Shown here: positions 40,925 to 48,846 of the stretch, in pieces
Layout of the letters: each line of letters begins with the position of its first letter
Numbering within the stretch: position 1 is the first letter of the stretch
Source: an uncultured Opitutales bacterium
GTDB taxonomy: Bacteria; Verrucomicrobiota; Verrucomicrobiia; Opitutales; Intestinicryptomonadaceae
Assembly (NCBI GenBank): GCA_900545705.1
Contig: URAK01000001.1
Coordinates: forward strand, 1-64,000
DNA: 64,000 bases
Reading direction: 5' to 3'
Program-made: the position numbers and the translations under genes
The notes under the pieces: generated by a model
Databases searched by the model: none
Told to the model about the DNA's origin: nothing
Seen by the model: the letters and a program-made list of their open reading frames with translations, nothing else

Positions 40925-41479
40925 TTACAGGGCGTCGGCCGATGCGAGCGCGGCCAATAGCTGCAGTGAAAGGTTTATGAATAGTCCCGCCGCGATTGCA
41001 ACGCCGAATGGAACTCTGCATGCCTCGGAATCCGGGGGCGGCAGCGCCTCTTTGCCTTTTTCCCGGTCATACCGGAAGTCTAACAAACATCTTGCGTAAT
41101 GTTTTAGGCGCGCGGGGTTTACCGCCTTGAAAGCGAGCATTCCCAGCGCGAGAATCAGCCCTGCGAACGATATTAGCAGAATCAAGTTGAGTGTGTTCCC
41201 GGGTCCGGCGATTATGCCCGATGCAAACAGCATTTTTACGTCGCCCGCGCCCGCCGCCCTTAGAAAAAATGGTAGCAGCAAAAACAGCGCGCACAGGCAG
41301 CCTGTTATTATTGATGCAAAAAAATAATCTGCGCCGACGCCGAGCGCAACCGCAGACATAACCGCAGCCCCCCCGAGCGTTGCGGCGTTGGGGAGTTTGC
41401 GCGTGCGGTAGTCCTTGACGCCAAGATAAACCAACCATGGAGTCGCCAAGACGAATTTTGCGATAAGCAACGATTCCAT
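40925..41479 (-). CDS. cpaA: Prepilin peptidase CpaA/TadV
   Basis: The protein of about 184 residues is an integral membrane aspartyl protease of the A24 family: the first Asp in VYLGVKDYRTRKLPN, the second in the conserved GAGDVKM motif, within five or six membrane helices. It removes the leader of Flp and TadE pilins. I chose the ATG at 41479 (MESLLIAK) because the longer frame to 41515 would read through the terminator hairpin before it. Confidence 0.87.
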   Translation of the reverse strand: MESLLIAKFVLATPWLVYLGVKDYRTRKLPNAATLGGAAVMSAVALGVGADYFFASIITGCLCALFLLLPFFLRAAGAGDVKMLFASGIIAGPGNTLNLILLISFAGLILALGMLAFKAVNPARLKHYARCLLDFRYDREKGKEALPPPDSEACRVPFGVAIAAGLFINLSLQLLAALASADAL

Positions 41480-41483
41480 TTCC

Positions 41484-41523
41484 ACAAAAAAACGGGACTG
41501 GCGAAAACCGCGCAAATCCCGTC
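41484..41523 (-). terminator. Intrinsic terminator or attenuator after the pilin gene
   Basis: On the minus strand ACGGGA and TCCCGT (41517-41522 and 41492-41497) form the outer stem, with an inner GC-rich stem, followed at once by seven T residues. It lies between the pilin gene and cpaA. Partial termination here would give much more pilin mRNA than machine mRNA. Confidence 0.65.
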
Positions 41524-41585
41524 TCGATATTACGGATTAAAATCTATACCCAAACGGGCAATGTATTGCAGACAACTCAAATGGG

Positions 41586-41840
41586 CTATTGGTCGTAGTT
41601 GTGCATGCCCTTGCGGTGTTCTTCGGCGCTCTTGACGTCTTTTTCCGCCTGGGATTTGATATCTTTTTGCGCGCTTACGGCGGCTTTTGCGTCGCTCATA
41701 GAGCGGGTTGCAACGTTCATTTCGGAGGATACGTTTTTGCCGAGCATTATTACGGCGACTACAACTGCTGCCGCAATTAGTACTGCGATAATAACATATT
41801 CCATCATTACGGCGCGTTTTCTTTTTACGGGGACGTTCAT
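41586..41840 (-). CDS. flp: Flp-type major pilin
   Basis: The 84-residue protein has a short positive leader, then AVMMEYVIIAVLIAAAVVVA: if cut after Arg11 the mature chain starts AVMMEY with Glu at +5 and Tyr at +6, as in Flp pilins. The usual Gly at -1 is Arg here. The C-terminal part is a charged helix. A strong AAGGAGATATAAA ribosome-binding site and a following terminator suggest high expression. It is the first gene of the minus-strand operon. Confidence 0.8.
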   Translation of the reverse strand: MNVPVKRKRAVMMEYVIIAVLIAAAVVVAVIMLGKNVSSEMNVATRSMSDAKAAVSAQKDIKSQAEKDVKSAEEHRKGMHNYDQ

Positions 41841-42380
41841 TTTATATCTCCTTTCGGTGAAATCGTTATGTTAAATAATAAAAGCGGAAATTTTCCCATA
41901 TTTGTCAAGCTTTCTATTGGGGTATATGTATACTGGCGCGAAAGATCCGTATTTTAAAATTGTTTGCGTATAATTATTAAGGATTCAGAATCTTGCGATA
42001 TTAGTGTCTGCAAAAAAAACTTTGTCCCTTGAAGCGTACAGAATTTTTCAGCAGAAATCTCGAAGCGTTATTATCCTGTTTAATAGGAGGAAATTTAATT
42101 AAATTACGGAATTTTTATTTCATTTCTTAAATGCAATTATTCCGGTGATATTGGCTATCGATATAATTAGCCGGCAAGTATGGAGCATTATTCTTCCGCA
42201 CTAAACTATTTATAAGATGCCTCAATTTTTTTTGAGAAAAAATAGAGCCTGACTCATATAGTAAAAATATCCGGTATATTTAATTCTGCGCAATTGAGAA
42301 GCATATTGCTTTGCTTTCCGTACGCGGTTTTGGCTTAAATGGAATATTGCGACTATCTGGCCGGAATTCTTATTATTGCA
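41841..42380. other. Intergenic region upstream of flp and downstream of manA
   Basis: No gene is seen. A promoter candidate for flp (minus strand) is TTGACA at 41903-41908 with TTTTAT at 41878-41883, though the spacing of 19 bp is long. The rest is AT-rich without recognisable elements. Confidence 0.4.
41878..41908 (-). promoter_or_regulatory. Candidate promoter of the flp operon
   Basis: On the minus strand TTGACA is followed after 19 bp by TTTTAT, 37 bp before the flp start. The spacing is not ideal, so the -10 box may be placed slightly further downstream in the TATTATTT run. Confidence 0.35.
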
Positions 42381-43373
42381 TTATAAATACGCAGATTTTA
42401 AGGATTCCGTTCTCTGGGGATTATTTTTTTTTGCGAAATTTTCTGTAATCAGCATGGCGGAGTCCGCTTCCGCCCGTATATTTATCTCTGCACCGTAGGG
42501 GGCGAGCGCGCTTTCGACGGCTTCCATGCAAATTCCGCCGCAGTCTATTTTCCCTGAAACGAGCGATATAATCTTGGGCTCTTCGCGGGCGGGTAGCGTT
42601 GTGATTTCCCCTGCTTTCAGGCGCAAGCGCACAATTTTAAAATTTTTGTAATCGCATAAAATACGTACCGGGGTATCGTTTTCAGATAGAGGCTCGACCG
42701 TCGGATTGTCGAAGTTGACGGAGTCTATCGCTTCGGCTATGTGCAGCGCGCGAGACTTCCCGTCGGAGTCCGTCCTATCCCAATCGTAAAGGCGGTATGT
42801 GCTGTCGGAATTTTCCTGAATTTCCAAAGCGATGTTGTCGGCGCCGAGCGAGTGGACTGTGCCTTCGCGCACAAACATAAAGTCTCCCACGTGGGAGTCG
42901 CGGAATTCGAGAAGTTTTTCGACATTTTTTGCTGATATTGCCTCTTTTATGTTTTCCGAAGTGGCTCCCGGTTTTAACCCCGCAATGAAGCGTGATCTTA
43001 CGCCGCAGTCCAAAAGATACCAAGCCTCGTTTTTGCGGGGAAGCCCGTATTTCTTTTCCGAAGCTTCATTTGGGTGGACTTGCAATGAGAGCCTTTGCCT
43101 TGCGTCGAGGAGCTTGACAATTATCGGGAAAAATCTTTCGGGATTCCAGCCTGGGCCAATTACATCGGAGGGATATTTTTCAATGATTTGCCTTAGCGTG
43201 CAACCGTCAAACTCTCCGCCCGAGATTATAGACGACCTTTTGGGGGAATCGCAAATTTCAAGAGATTCCCCTATTCTAACTCCTTTGGGGATAATCCTCT
43301 CGAAAAGCGTTTTAAAGGAACGTCCGCCCCAGATTCGTTCCTCGTATATGGGCTTGAATTTAAGCAGGTTCAT
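42381..43373 (-). CDS. manA: Mannose-6-phosphate isomerase, class I
   Basis: The 330-residue protein matches class I phosphomannose isomerases of the short bacterial type. It has YEERIWGGRSF, GESLEICD, the zinc-site phrase LSLQVHPNE, GLPRKNEAWYLLDC and VREGTVHSLG. It interconverts fructose-6-phosphate and mannose-6-phosphate, feeding GDP-mannose for the surface glycan and linking to the heptose route only indirectly. It stands apart from the following gene by 75 bp. Confidence 0.93.
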   Translation of the reverse strand: MNLLKFKPIYEERIWGGRSFKTLFERIIPKGVRIGESLEICDSPKRSSIISGGEFDGCTLRQIIEKYPSDVIGPGWNPERFFPIIVKLLDARQRLSLQVHPNEASEKKYGLPRKNEAWYLLDCGVRSRFIAGLKPGATSENIKEAISAKNVEKLLEFRDSHVGDFMFVREGTVHSLGADNIALEIQENSDSTYRLYDWDRTDSDGKSRALHIAEAIDSVNFDNPTVEPLSENDTPVRILCDYKNFKIVRLRLKAGEITTLPAREEPKIISLVSGKIDCGGICMEAVESALAPYGAEINIRAEADSAMLITENFAKKNNPQRTESLKSAYL

Positions 43374-43448
43374 TTTTTTATTTTATGGGGCGTATTAAAT
43401 CGACACAGTATGCTGCTGGGGCTGCTTGTCAACGGTATTTGGGGGCGG

Positions 43449-44321
43449 TTAATGCGCAACTGGGTTTTGTGAAATATTGGCAATATCTTTACTTATTGAG
43501 GATTCCCAGTCTATCGATTTGTCCGCCGAGGATATATCCAAAAATTTAAAATCGCCTAGCATTTTTTTGAATTTTTTTTCCGCAGTTTTTAGGCCGCAAT
43601 AGCTTTTAAATTTTCGCAAGGCGGATAGGGATTTTATAACCGGCTGTGATGGATCCATATCGCGCGGATGTATATACGAGATATTGTAATCCGACTGCTT
43701 CATCCATTTTTTTATGAATGGATACGGTGTAATCCTGAAATATCCGCCTCCTGAAAATATAATGTTTTTTCCGAAAATTCTTTTAACAGATATCGGGAAT
43801 TCTTTTATGGTTCCGGAATGGCATTTTATTTTAAAAGGCGAAAACGGCGCATTGGGAATTCCGCCGTGCGCGTGCGCGCCTGGAAATACTGAGGAATCGT
43901 AGACGATGCCTTCGTCGGCAAGGATATCGAAAGCCCATAATTCCGACTGCCGGATTGAAAAGCCTGGAGCCCTAAAAGATAGGACTTTTTTGCCGGAAAT
44001 GTCTTCCAATAATTTTACGGTTTCACATACATCGTCTTTAAAATCCTTTTTGCTTTGCGCCCATACGGGTTTATGGATTCCTGTATGGGATCCAATCTCG
44101 TATTTCTCCGATATTTTTTTTACGATGTCGGGATATTTTTTTGCGATCCAGCCGACGATGAAAAATGTAGCTTTTGAGCCTGAGCCTTCAAGGGCGTCGA
44201 GGATTCTGTCGGTATTTTTGTAAATGCGTGTTTCGAAGTTGTCCCATTTATTTGGGTTTTCAGTTTCAGCAGTTTCAAGTAAATGAAACCATTCTTCAAT
44301 GTCAAAAGTAAGGATATTCAT
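43449..44321 (-). CDS. Polysaccharide deacetylase (DUF3473-like)
   Basis: The protein of about 290 residues is a NodB-type carbohydrate deacetylase: the catalytic Asp motif FDIEEWFHLL, the metal-binding SHTGIHKPVWAQ, the RAPGFSI motif, and a C-terminal DUF3473-like region with YIHPRDMDP. Relatives remove N-acetyl groups from exopolysaccharide. I take the ATG at 44321, right after the upstream stop, because the family begins with NILTFDIE. Last gene of the acyl/glycan set. Confidence 0.88.
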   Translation of the reverse strand: MNILTFDIEEWFHLLETAETENPNKWDNFETRIYKNTDRILDALEGSGSKATFFIVGWIAKKYPDIVKKISEKYEIGSHTGIHKPVWAQSKKDFKDDVCETVKLLEDISGKKVLSFRAPGFSIRQSELWAFDILADEGIVYDSSVFPGAHAHGGIPNAPFSPFKIKCHSGTIKEFPISVKRIFGKNIIFSGGGYFRITPYPFIKKWMKQSDYNISYIHPRDMDPSQPVIKSLSALRKFKSYCGLKTAEKKFKKMLGDFKFLDISSADKSIDWESSISKDIANISQNPVAH

Positions 44322-44322
44322 A

Positions 44323-45294
44323 TTATCTAACGTCGTAGTTTGATAGGCCAAAGTCCCATTCCTGCACGTCTAAAATGCCTTCCGGCCGCCCGGATTCCGG
44401 CAGCCAGTCAAGCATGAGCGACAGTCGCTTGGGCTCAAGTTTGCGTGGCAGTTTGAGCAGGGCGGATTCTATGAACGGAATTTTTCCAACATATATGACG
44501 ATATCCGGATTCTCTCCAATTATATCTTCAATGGCGGTGTTGAGAGCCCGCAGTGTCCTGCGGGAGTTCTCCATGAAATACATAAGATATGCTGTAGAAA
44601 CGCCGTCTTCGTCGCATATTCTATAACAATATTCGCAATCTCCACGCTGTGCTCTCGCATATGTGCCGGAAGGAAAGCGCCTTTTTAAGTATTCGCAGTC
44701 GGTCTCGATTGAAAAAGAATACGGGCAATGGTTTTTGCCTTTAAAGAAAGCCGCCAGCAACTTGGAAAGAGACAGCATAATTGACGATACAAACTTTGAT
44801 AGCGGATTGATGAATTGGAACTTTTTTAGTACATTGCCGACTTTTAGCGGAAGCACCCAATAATCCAAATCGCCTATATCCGAGAATTTCACTATATTTT
44901 TCCAATAAGGGTAGGCTGTTGCATTCGGCACCGCCAAAACAGCTTCAATTCCGCATTCTTTAAGCTTTTGGGTAAGGCGCCTGTACATTTTCATGAGAGT
45001 CAGAGGGTTGGTTCTGTGCTCTTTTAGGATAAAAACGTCGACAAGCAGAGCCGCGCGGATTTTACTGTCTTTGTTGAGAATTGTCATTGGCATTGCCGAA
45101 CATGCACCTGCAACAGTGCCCGTATCGGATTTTAACAATGCGTGAAATGACGGGCTTTCGCCTCGTGCGAGATACTTTTTCTTGAAAAATTCAGCGGTAA
45201 AATTTTTTTCAAAAACGCAGTTAAACGATTCCGCATATTTTAGCCATTCGGAATCGGGCATATCATTGGTTTGGCATACAACTATGTTGTCCAT
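44323..45294 (-). CDS. GNAT-like acyltransferase
   Basis: The 323-residue protein looks like a GNAT-fold N-acyltransferase in its first half: a beta-bulge region LLKSDTGTVAGACSAMP, then ALLVDVFILKEHRTNPLTLM, matching the acyl-CoA binding motif zone. The second half (about 190-323) is a further alpha-beta domain, as in double-GNAT or FemAB-like proteins. Coupled to the deacetylase downstream and 3 bp from the SDR upstream. It may move an acyl group from the ACP encoded at 47258 to the sugar freed by the deacetylase; that is inference. Confidence 0.65.
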   Translation of the reverse strand: MDNIVVCQTNDMPDSEWLKYAESFNCVFEKNFTAEFFKKKYLARGESPSFHALLKSDTGTVAGACSAMPMTILNKDSKIRAALLVDVFILKEHRTNPLTLMKMYRRLTQKLKECGIEAVLAVPNATAYPYWKNIVKFSDIGDLDYWVLPLKVGNVLKKFQFINPLSKFVSSIMLSLSKLLAAFFKGKNHCPYSFSIETDCEYLKRRFPSGTYARAQRGDCEYCYRICDEDGVSTAYLMYFMENSRRTLRALNTAIEDIIGENPDIVIYVGKIPFIESALLKLPRKLEPKRLSLMLDWLPESGRPEGILDVQEWDFGLSNYDVR

Positions 45295-45297
45295 TGC

Positions 45298-46023
45298 CTA
45301 AATCGTTCCGGAATCGACAAATATATTCTGGCCGGTTATGGATTGTGCCGAATCGGATAGAAGGAAGCCAACTGTAGCCGCCACTGATTCAACGCTCGTT
45401 TGCGTTTTTAGCGAAGTGCGGTTAAAAATTTTGCGCTTTTGCTCCGGAGTCAGCGATGCGCTCATAGAGGTTTCCATAAATCCTGCGACAACGGCGTTTG
45501 AGCGAATTCCCCTTATCCCCCATTCGCGCGATATATTTTTTGAGAAAGCCTCGATTGCGCCTTTTGTTGAGGCGTACATTGAAAGCCCCTTGTATCCCGT
45601 ATGGACGCTTATAGATGAAATATGGACAATAGAGCCTTTTGTATTGTGGAGAATAAAATTCCTGATGGCGTATTTTGCCATAATCATTGGCGAGAATACG
45701 TTTACCTTGTACATTTCCAAGAGCGGCGGCATTTTTATATTTGTGGCGATGTCGTCGTAGGCGATTGCCGCATTGTTAACATATCCGTGCAGGGGAGTGT
45801 CCATGCCGACAAAGTCTTTGAATACGCTTTTTAATATGCCGTCCGTGTCGGACAAATCGAACTGCAATAATTTTAGTTTTCCGGGGAAATCGCCGTCGAG
45901 TTTTTTAAGCTCGCTGGAAAGAGTGCGGCTTATGCCATATACCGTGTTTCCTTCTGAGAGGACTTTTTTTGCAATCTCGCAGCCGAGTCCTCGGGAAATT
46001 CCCGTTATCAAAATATTCTTCAT
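45298..46023 (-). CDS. Short-chain dehydrogenase/reductase (FabG-like)
   Basis: The 241-residue protein is a classical SDR: NADP-binding GISRGLG near the N-terminus, NNAA (about residue 87), catalytic Ser in HISSISVHTG and Y-x3-K in SMYASTKGAIEAF. It reduces a keto group or oxidises a hydroxyl. Its place between an AMP-ligase/ACP pair and an acyltransferase suggests it acts on the ACP-bound acyl chain. It overlaps the ligase gene by 4 bp. Confidence 0.88.
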   Translation of the reverse strand: MKNILITGISRGLGCEIAKKVLSEGNTVYGISRTLSSELKKLDGDFPGKLKLLQFDLSDTDGILKSVFKDFVGMDTPLHGYVNNAAIAYDDIATNIKMPPLLEMYKVNVFSPMIMAKYAIRNFILHNTKGSIVHISSISVHTGYKGLSMYASTKGAIEAFSKNISREWGIRGIRSNAVVAGFMETSMSASLTPEQKRKIFNRTSLKTQTSVESVAATVGFLLSDSAQSITGQNIFVDSGTI

Positions 46024-47261
46024 GGTTTTCTTGATAGTTTCCCCGTATTGGTGGATTTTAAAGTTTCTACGAATTTTATTATGCGAGGTATTTTGAACGC
46101 TTGCAAGCGGTTTGAAAGGTGCTTTCTAATAGAGGATTCGTCGAGTTTCTCTGATTCGGATACGACTTCCGCGCATATTATATTTCCAAGTATGCTGTTT
46201 TTCTTTGCGAAGACGCGTGCCCCCCGAATGCCGTCGATTTCCATTAAAGCTTGCTCGACTTCGTTTGGGTTTACGTTGTATCCCCCGACATTTATTATTT
46301 CATTTTTTCTAGATAAAAATTTAAAAGATAGGGGATTTTCTGAAATAATTTCCACGCAGTCTCCGGTATTGTACCATTCTCCCGACAAAGTTATGTTTTC
46401 CGACTCCCCTGCGAGAGATTTATGTATCCATAATTCGCCGTCCTTAATTTGCAGGAGTTTTTTGGTATTTTCGTCCGGAGTAAATATATCGCCTTTGGAG
46501 GCCAAAACACTCCCCATTTCAGTGGAGGCATAAATGTTGGAGATGCGAGCCGAAGGAAAGGCCTTCGAGAGTTTTTCCATTGCGCGCGCGTCGAACTTTT
46601 CCCCGCCTGAGGTGATTGCGCGCACGGATTGAATCGGTTTTTCGGGCGCGGGCAACATTCTAAAAAATGTCGGCGTTGCCGAGATATGGGTAATTGACTC
46701 TCTCTGTATAGTTTCTATTAGCTCTTTTGCGGGAAGCCCGAATAGGCGGACTATCGTATTGGCGTTAAAGAGAGCTTGGAAGAACACCTGCAATCCTGCG
46801 ATGTGTGTTGGATTGTAGGCGAATGCCCATATGTCGTCCGAGTGTTTGGGGGAAATCTTCGCTTGCCTTGCCAAAGATTTCAAAGAGTGCGATATGCGTT
46901 TTGGGATTCCGGTAGTTCCGGAGGTAAAGAGCGTGCAAGTCCATGAGCTTGCGCCCGCCTTTATAAGGCTAAGAAATTCTTCAAAAGACGTTACTTGTGG
47001 AATGTTGACATTATTTTTTTGAAGGAAGCTGTCGTTGCCGCAAAGTTCTTTTATTTCGGAGTCGGACAGGTCGGAGTCGAGCAGTACAATGGGTGTTCCG
47101 GATATTAGGGAGGCGGAGATGTATAGAAAGTATTCGTAGATTGAATTTTTTTTGCACAAGATGGAGATTTCGCTTATGCCCGATAGGTCTGAAAAGAAGC
47201 GTTTATACGATATTTTTTTATTATCCAAATCGTCGATATAAAAAAGCTTTTCTATATTCAT
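46020..47261 (-). CDS. AMP-dependent acyl-ACP synthetase / ligase
   Basis: The 413-residue adenylate-forming enzyme has the P-loop-like TLFTSGTTGIPKRISHS, the YASTEMGS motif (A5 type), the hinge-near GEWYNTGDCVEI and the C-terminal Lys-bearing end (TLKSTNTGKLSRKP). It activates a carboxylic acid with ATP. The acyl carrier protein encoded directly upstream is the natural acceptor. It is shorter than typical acyl-CoA synthetases, like ligases dedicated to a partner ACP. Confidence 0.87.
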   Translation of the reverse strand: MNIEKLFYIDDLDNKKISYKRFFSDLSGISEISILCKKNSIYEYFLYISASLISGTPIVLLDSDLSDSEIKELCGNDSFLQKNNVNIPQVTSFEEFLSLIKAGASSWTCTLFTSGTTGIPKRISHSLKSLARQAKISPKHSDDIWAFAYNPTHIAGLQVFFQALFNANTIVRLFGLPAKELIETIQRESITHISATPTFFRMLPAPEKPIQSVRAITSGGEKFDARAMEKLSKAFPSARISNIYASTEMGSVLASKGDIFTPDENTKKLLQIKDGELWIHKSLAGESENITLSGEWYNTGDCVEIISENPLSFKFLSRKNEIINVGGYNVNPNEVEQALMEIDGIRGARVFAKKNSILGNIICAEVVSESEKLDESSIRKHLSNRLQAFKIPRIIKFVETLKSTNTGKLSRKP

Positions 47262-47479
47262 TTGGATATTTTCTCCAAAATATCGGATATTTTAAATACA
47301 ATGCCGTCTTCAAAAATATCGACATCGAATTCCGCCTCTATTCTTGCTGTCAATTCGGCCAAATCCAGCGAGTCAAAGCCCAAGTCGGTTCGGAGGTCTG
47401 TGTCTGCCGAAATTTGTTTCATGGTAGGCTTACCGCGATTTTTTAGTATAATGTTTATTATGTCTAATAATTTATCCAT
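47258..47479 (-). CDS. Acyl carrier protein
   Basis: The 73-residue protein has the phosphopantetheine attachment motif LGFDSLDLAEL with Ser37, preceded by ADTDLRTD, and the four-helix ACP pattern. The ATG at 47479 is preferred; a longer frame adds 13 residues. It is a dedicated carrier, not the housekeeping AcpP (no fab genes nearby), and it is coupled to the AMP-ligase by a 4-bp overlap. It is the first gene of the set. Confidence 0.88.
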   Translation of the reverse strand: MDKLLDIINIILKNRGKPTMKQISADTDLRTDLGFDSLDLAELTARIEAEFDVDIFEDGIVFKISDILEKISK

Positions 47480-47904
47480 TTCTTTATTTTTGTAGCATAC
47501 GCATGTTTTATTTGTCAAACGTTTTGCGAACAGGCACTGTCAATAGATAACGGATTTAACGGTGCTTATGATGTGCAATATAGCAAGTGTAAGTGTTGAA
47601 GCCAAAACAACATGCAGTTTAGTTCGGCGTTCTAAGGCATAATTTAATGGCAAGCGGTTGGGAGTCTAAACGCGTTTGGTGTGCATGGCAAGCAAGCGTG
47701 CGTTTTTTGTTTTCTCCAATATTTTACGGGGTTTTGGATTTATGTAAACCGCGGGGGGATTTTATCGACAGCACTGCAAAAAAAATAAAAAGCAAAAACG
47801 GGAAGGAGTGCGACAACACGGAAAAATTTGTTTAGATTATAAATTTTGTTTGCGTACTGGAGGGTTTTTGTTCTATTTTGACTTTGGCTATTTTATAGAT
47901 ACAT
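47480..47904. other. Divergent intergenic region between the ACP and AraC genes
   Basis: I see no convincing gene; a 62-codon frame at 47647-47835 has no recognisable feature. The promoters of the divergent ACP set and AraC gene must lie here, but no clear -35/-10 pair stood out. Confidence 0.45.
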
Positions 47905-48753
47905 ATGAAAAACGGGGTGACCGAATTTAGCGAGGAATCGCATTTAAAGGGGAACAGGTATTTTAGAGTGGTGCACGGCAAGACCGACAAGTCCCATTGC
48001 GTCGGCCTGCACAGGCACGACTTTGTCGAGATTTTATGGATAAGGTCGGGCGAGGGAATGTTGATTTCGGGCGGAAAGGAAAGGTATTTTAACAAGCATT
48101 TGCTGTTTATATCTCGGCCGAATGAAGTCCACGTGATAGAGCCTTCGCGCAATTCTACGATAGATTTTTCATATGTTGCGATAACCAAGGATGTGCTCGC
48201 GCGCTTTAAGCGCGACGTATTGTGTGAAGAGGACGAATTTTTTAGGGAAAAGTTCGGTGGAATGTCTCTAAAATTGTCGTCGTTTGAGACTGCGTATCTC
48301 GACCGAGCTGCGTCGGAGCTGGTTTGGCAGAACGACTCCCTCATGGCGATTTATAGATTTCTAATAAATTTGTATTGGCAGATAAAAAACGTATTTGCCT
48401 CTGCGCTGCCCGGCAATATGCCGGAATGGCTCTCCGACGCGTGCCAGCGCATACGCAACCCCGAGAATCTCGCGCTTGGGCTGGAAAAGTTCCGCGAAAT
48501 ATGCGGCAAAGATATGTCGTATATAAACCGCGCAATGCGCAAGTATTTGAACTGCACCCCAACTGAATACATAAATGGCACCCGCCTTAGATACGCCAAG
48601 TGGCTGCTTGCGACTTCGTCGTTTTCAACGGGCGAAATATCGGAAATTTGCGGATTTTCCGACTTGCCGTATTTCTGCCGCAAGTTCAAAGAGGCATTCG
48701 ATTCCACACCGAGCGCGTATAGGAGCGAGTATTCGCAAATACCGATAACGTAG
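47905..48753 (+). CDS. AraC-family transcriptional regulator
   Basis: The 282-residue protein has an N-terminal cupin sensor domain (CVGLHRHDFVEILWIRSG, then HLLFISRPNEVHVIEP) and a C-terminal double HTH of the AraC type (about residues 180-280: FREICGKDMSYINRAMRKYL and GEISEICGFSDLPYFCRKF). Cupin AraC proteins usually sense a sugar. It stands 93 bp before the macA-like gene in the same direction and is its likely regulator. Confidence 0.88.
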   Translation: MKNGVTEFSEESHLKGNRYFRVVHGKTDKSHCVGLHRHDFVEILWIRSGEGMLISGGKERYFNKHLLFISRPNEVHVIEPSRNSTIDFSYVAITKDVLARFKRDVLCEEDEFFREKFGGMSLKLSSFETAYLDRAASELVWQNDSLMAIYRFLINLYWQIKNVFASALPGNMPEWLSDACQRIRNPENLALGLEKFREICGKDMSYINRAMRKYLNCTPTEYINGTRLRYAKWLLATSSFSTGEISEICGFSDLPYFCRKFKEAFDSTPSAYRSEYSQIPIT

Positions 48754-48846
48754 GCCATTTGATGTGCGGTAAACTATAAAATTAAGAAACTTTTAAAAGA
48801 AACTGGGCGTTTTTTTATAAGACTATAAATTAAGGAGGATAGAATT

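Noticed and set aside
47647..47835. 62-codon frame between the ACP and AraC genes
   Set aside because: It has no domain, a poor start context, and lies in what must be the divergent promoter region.
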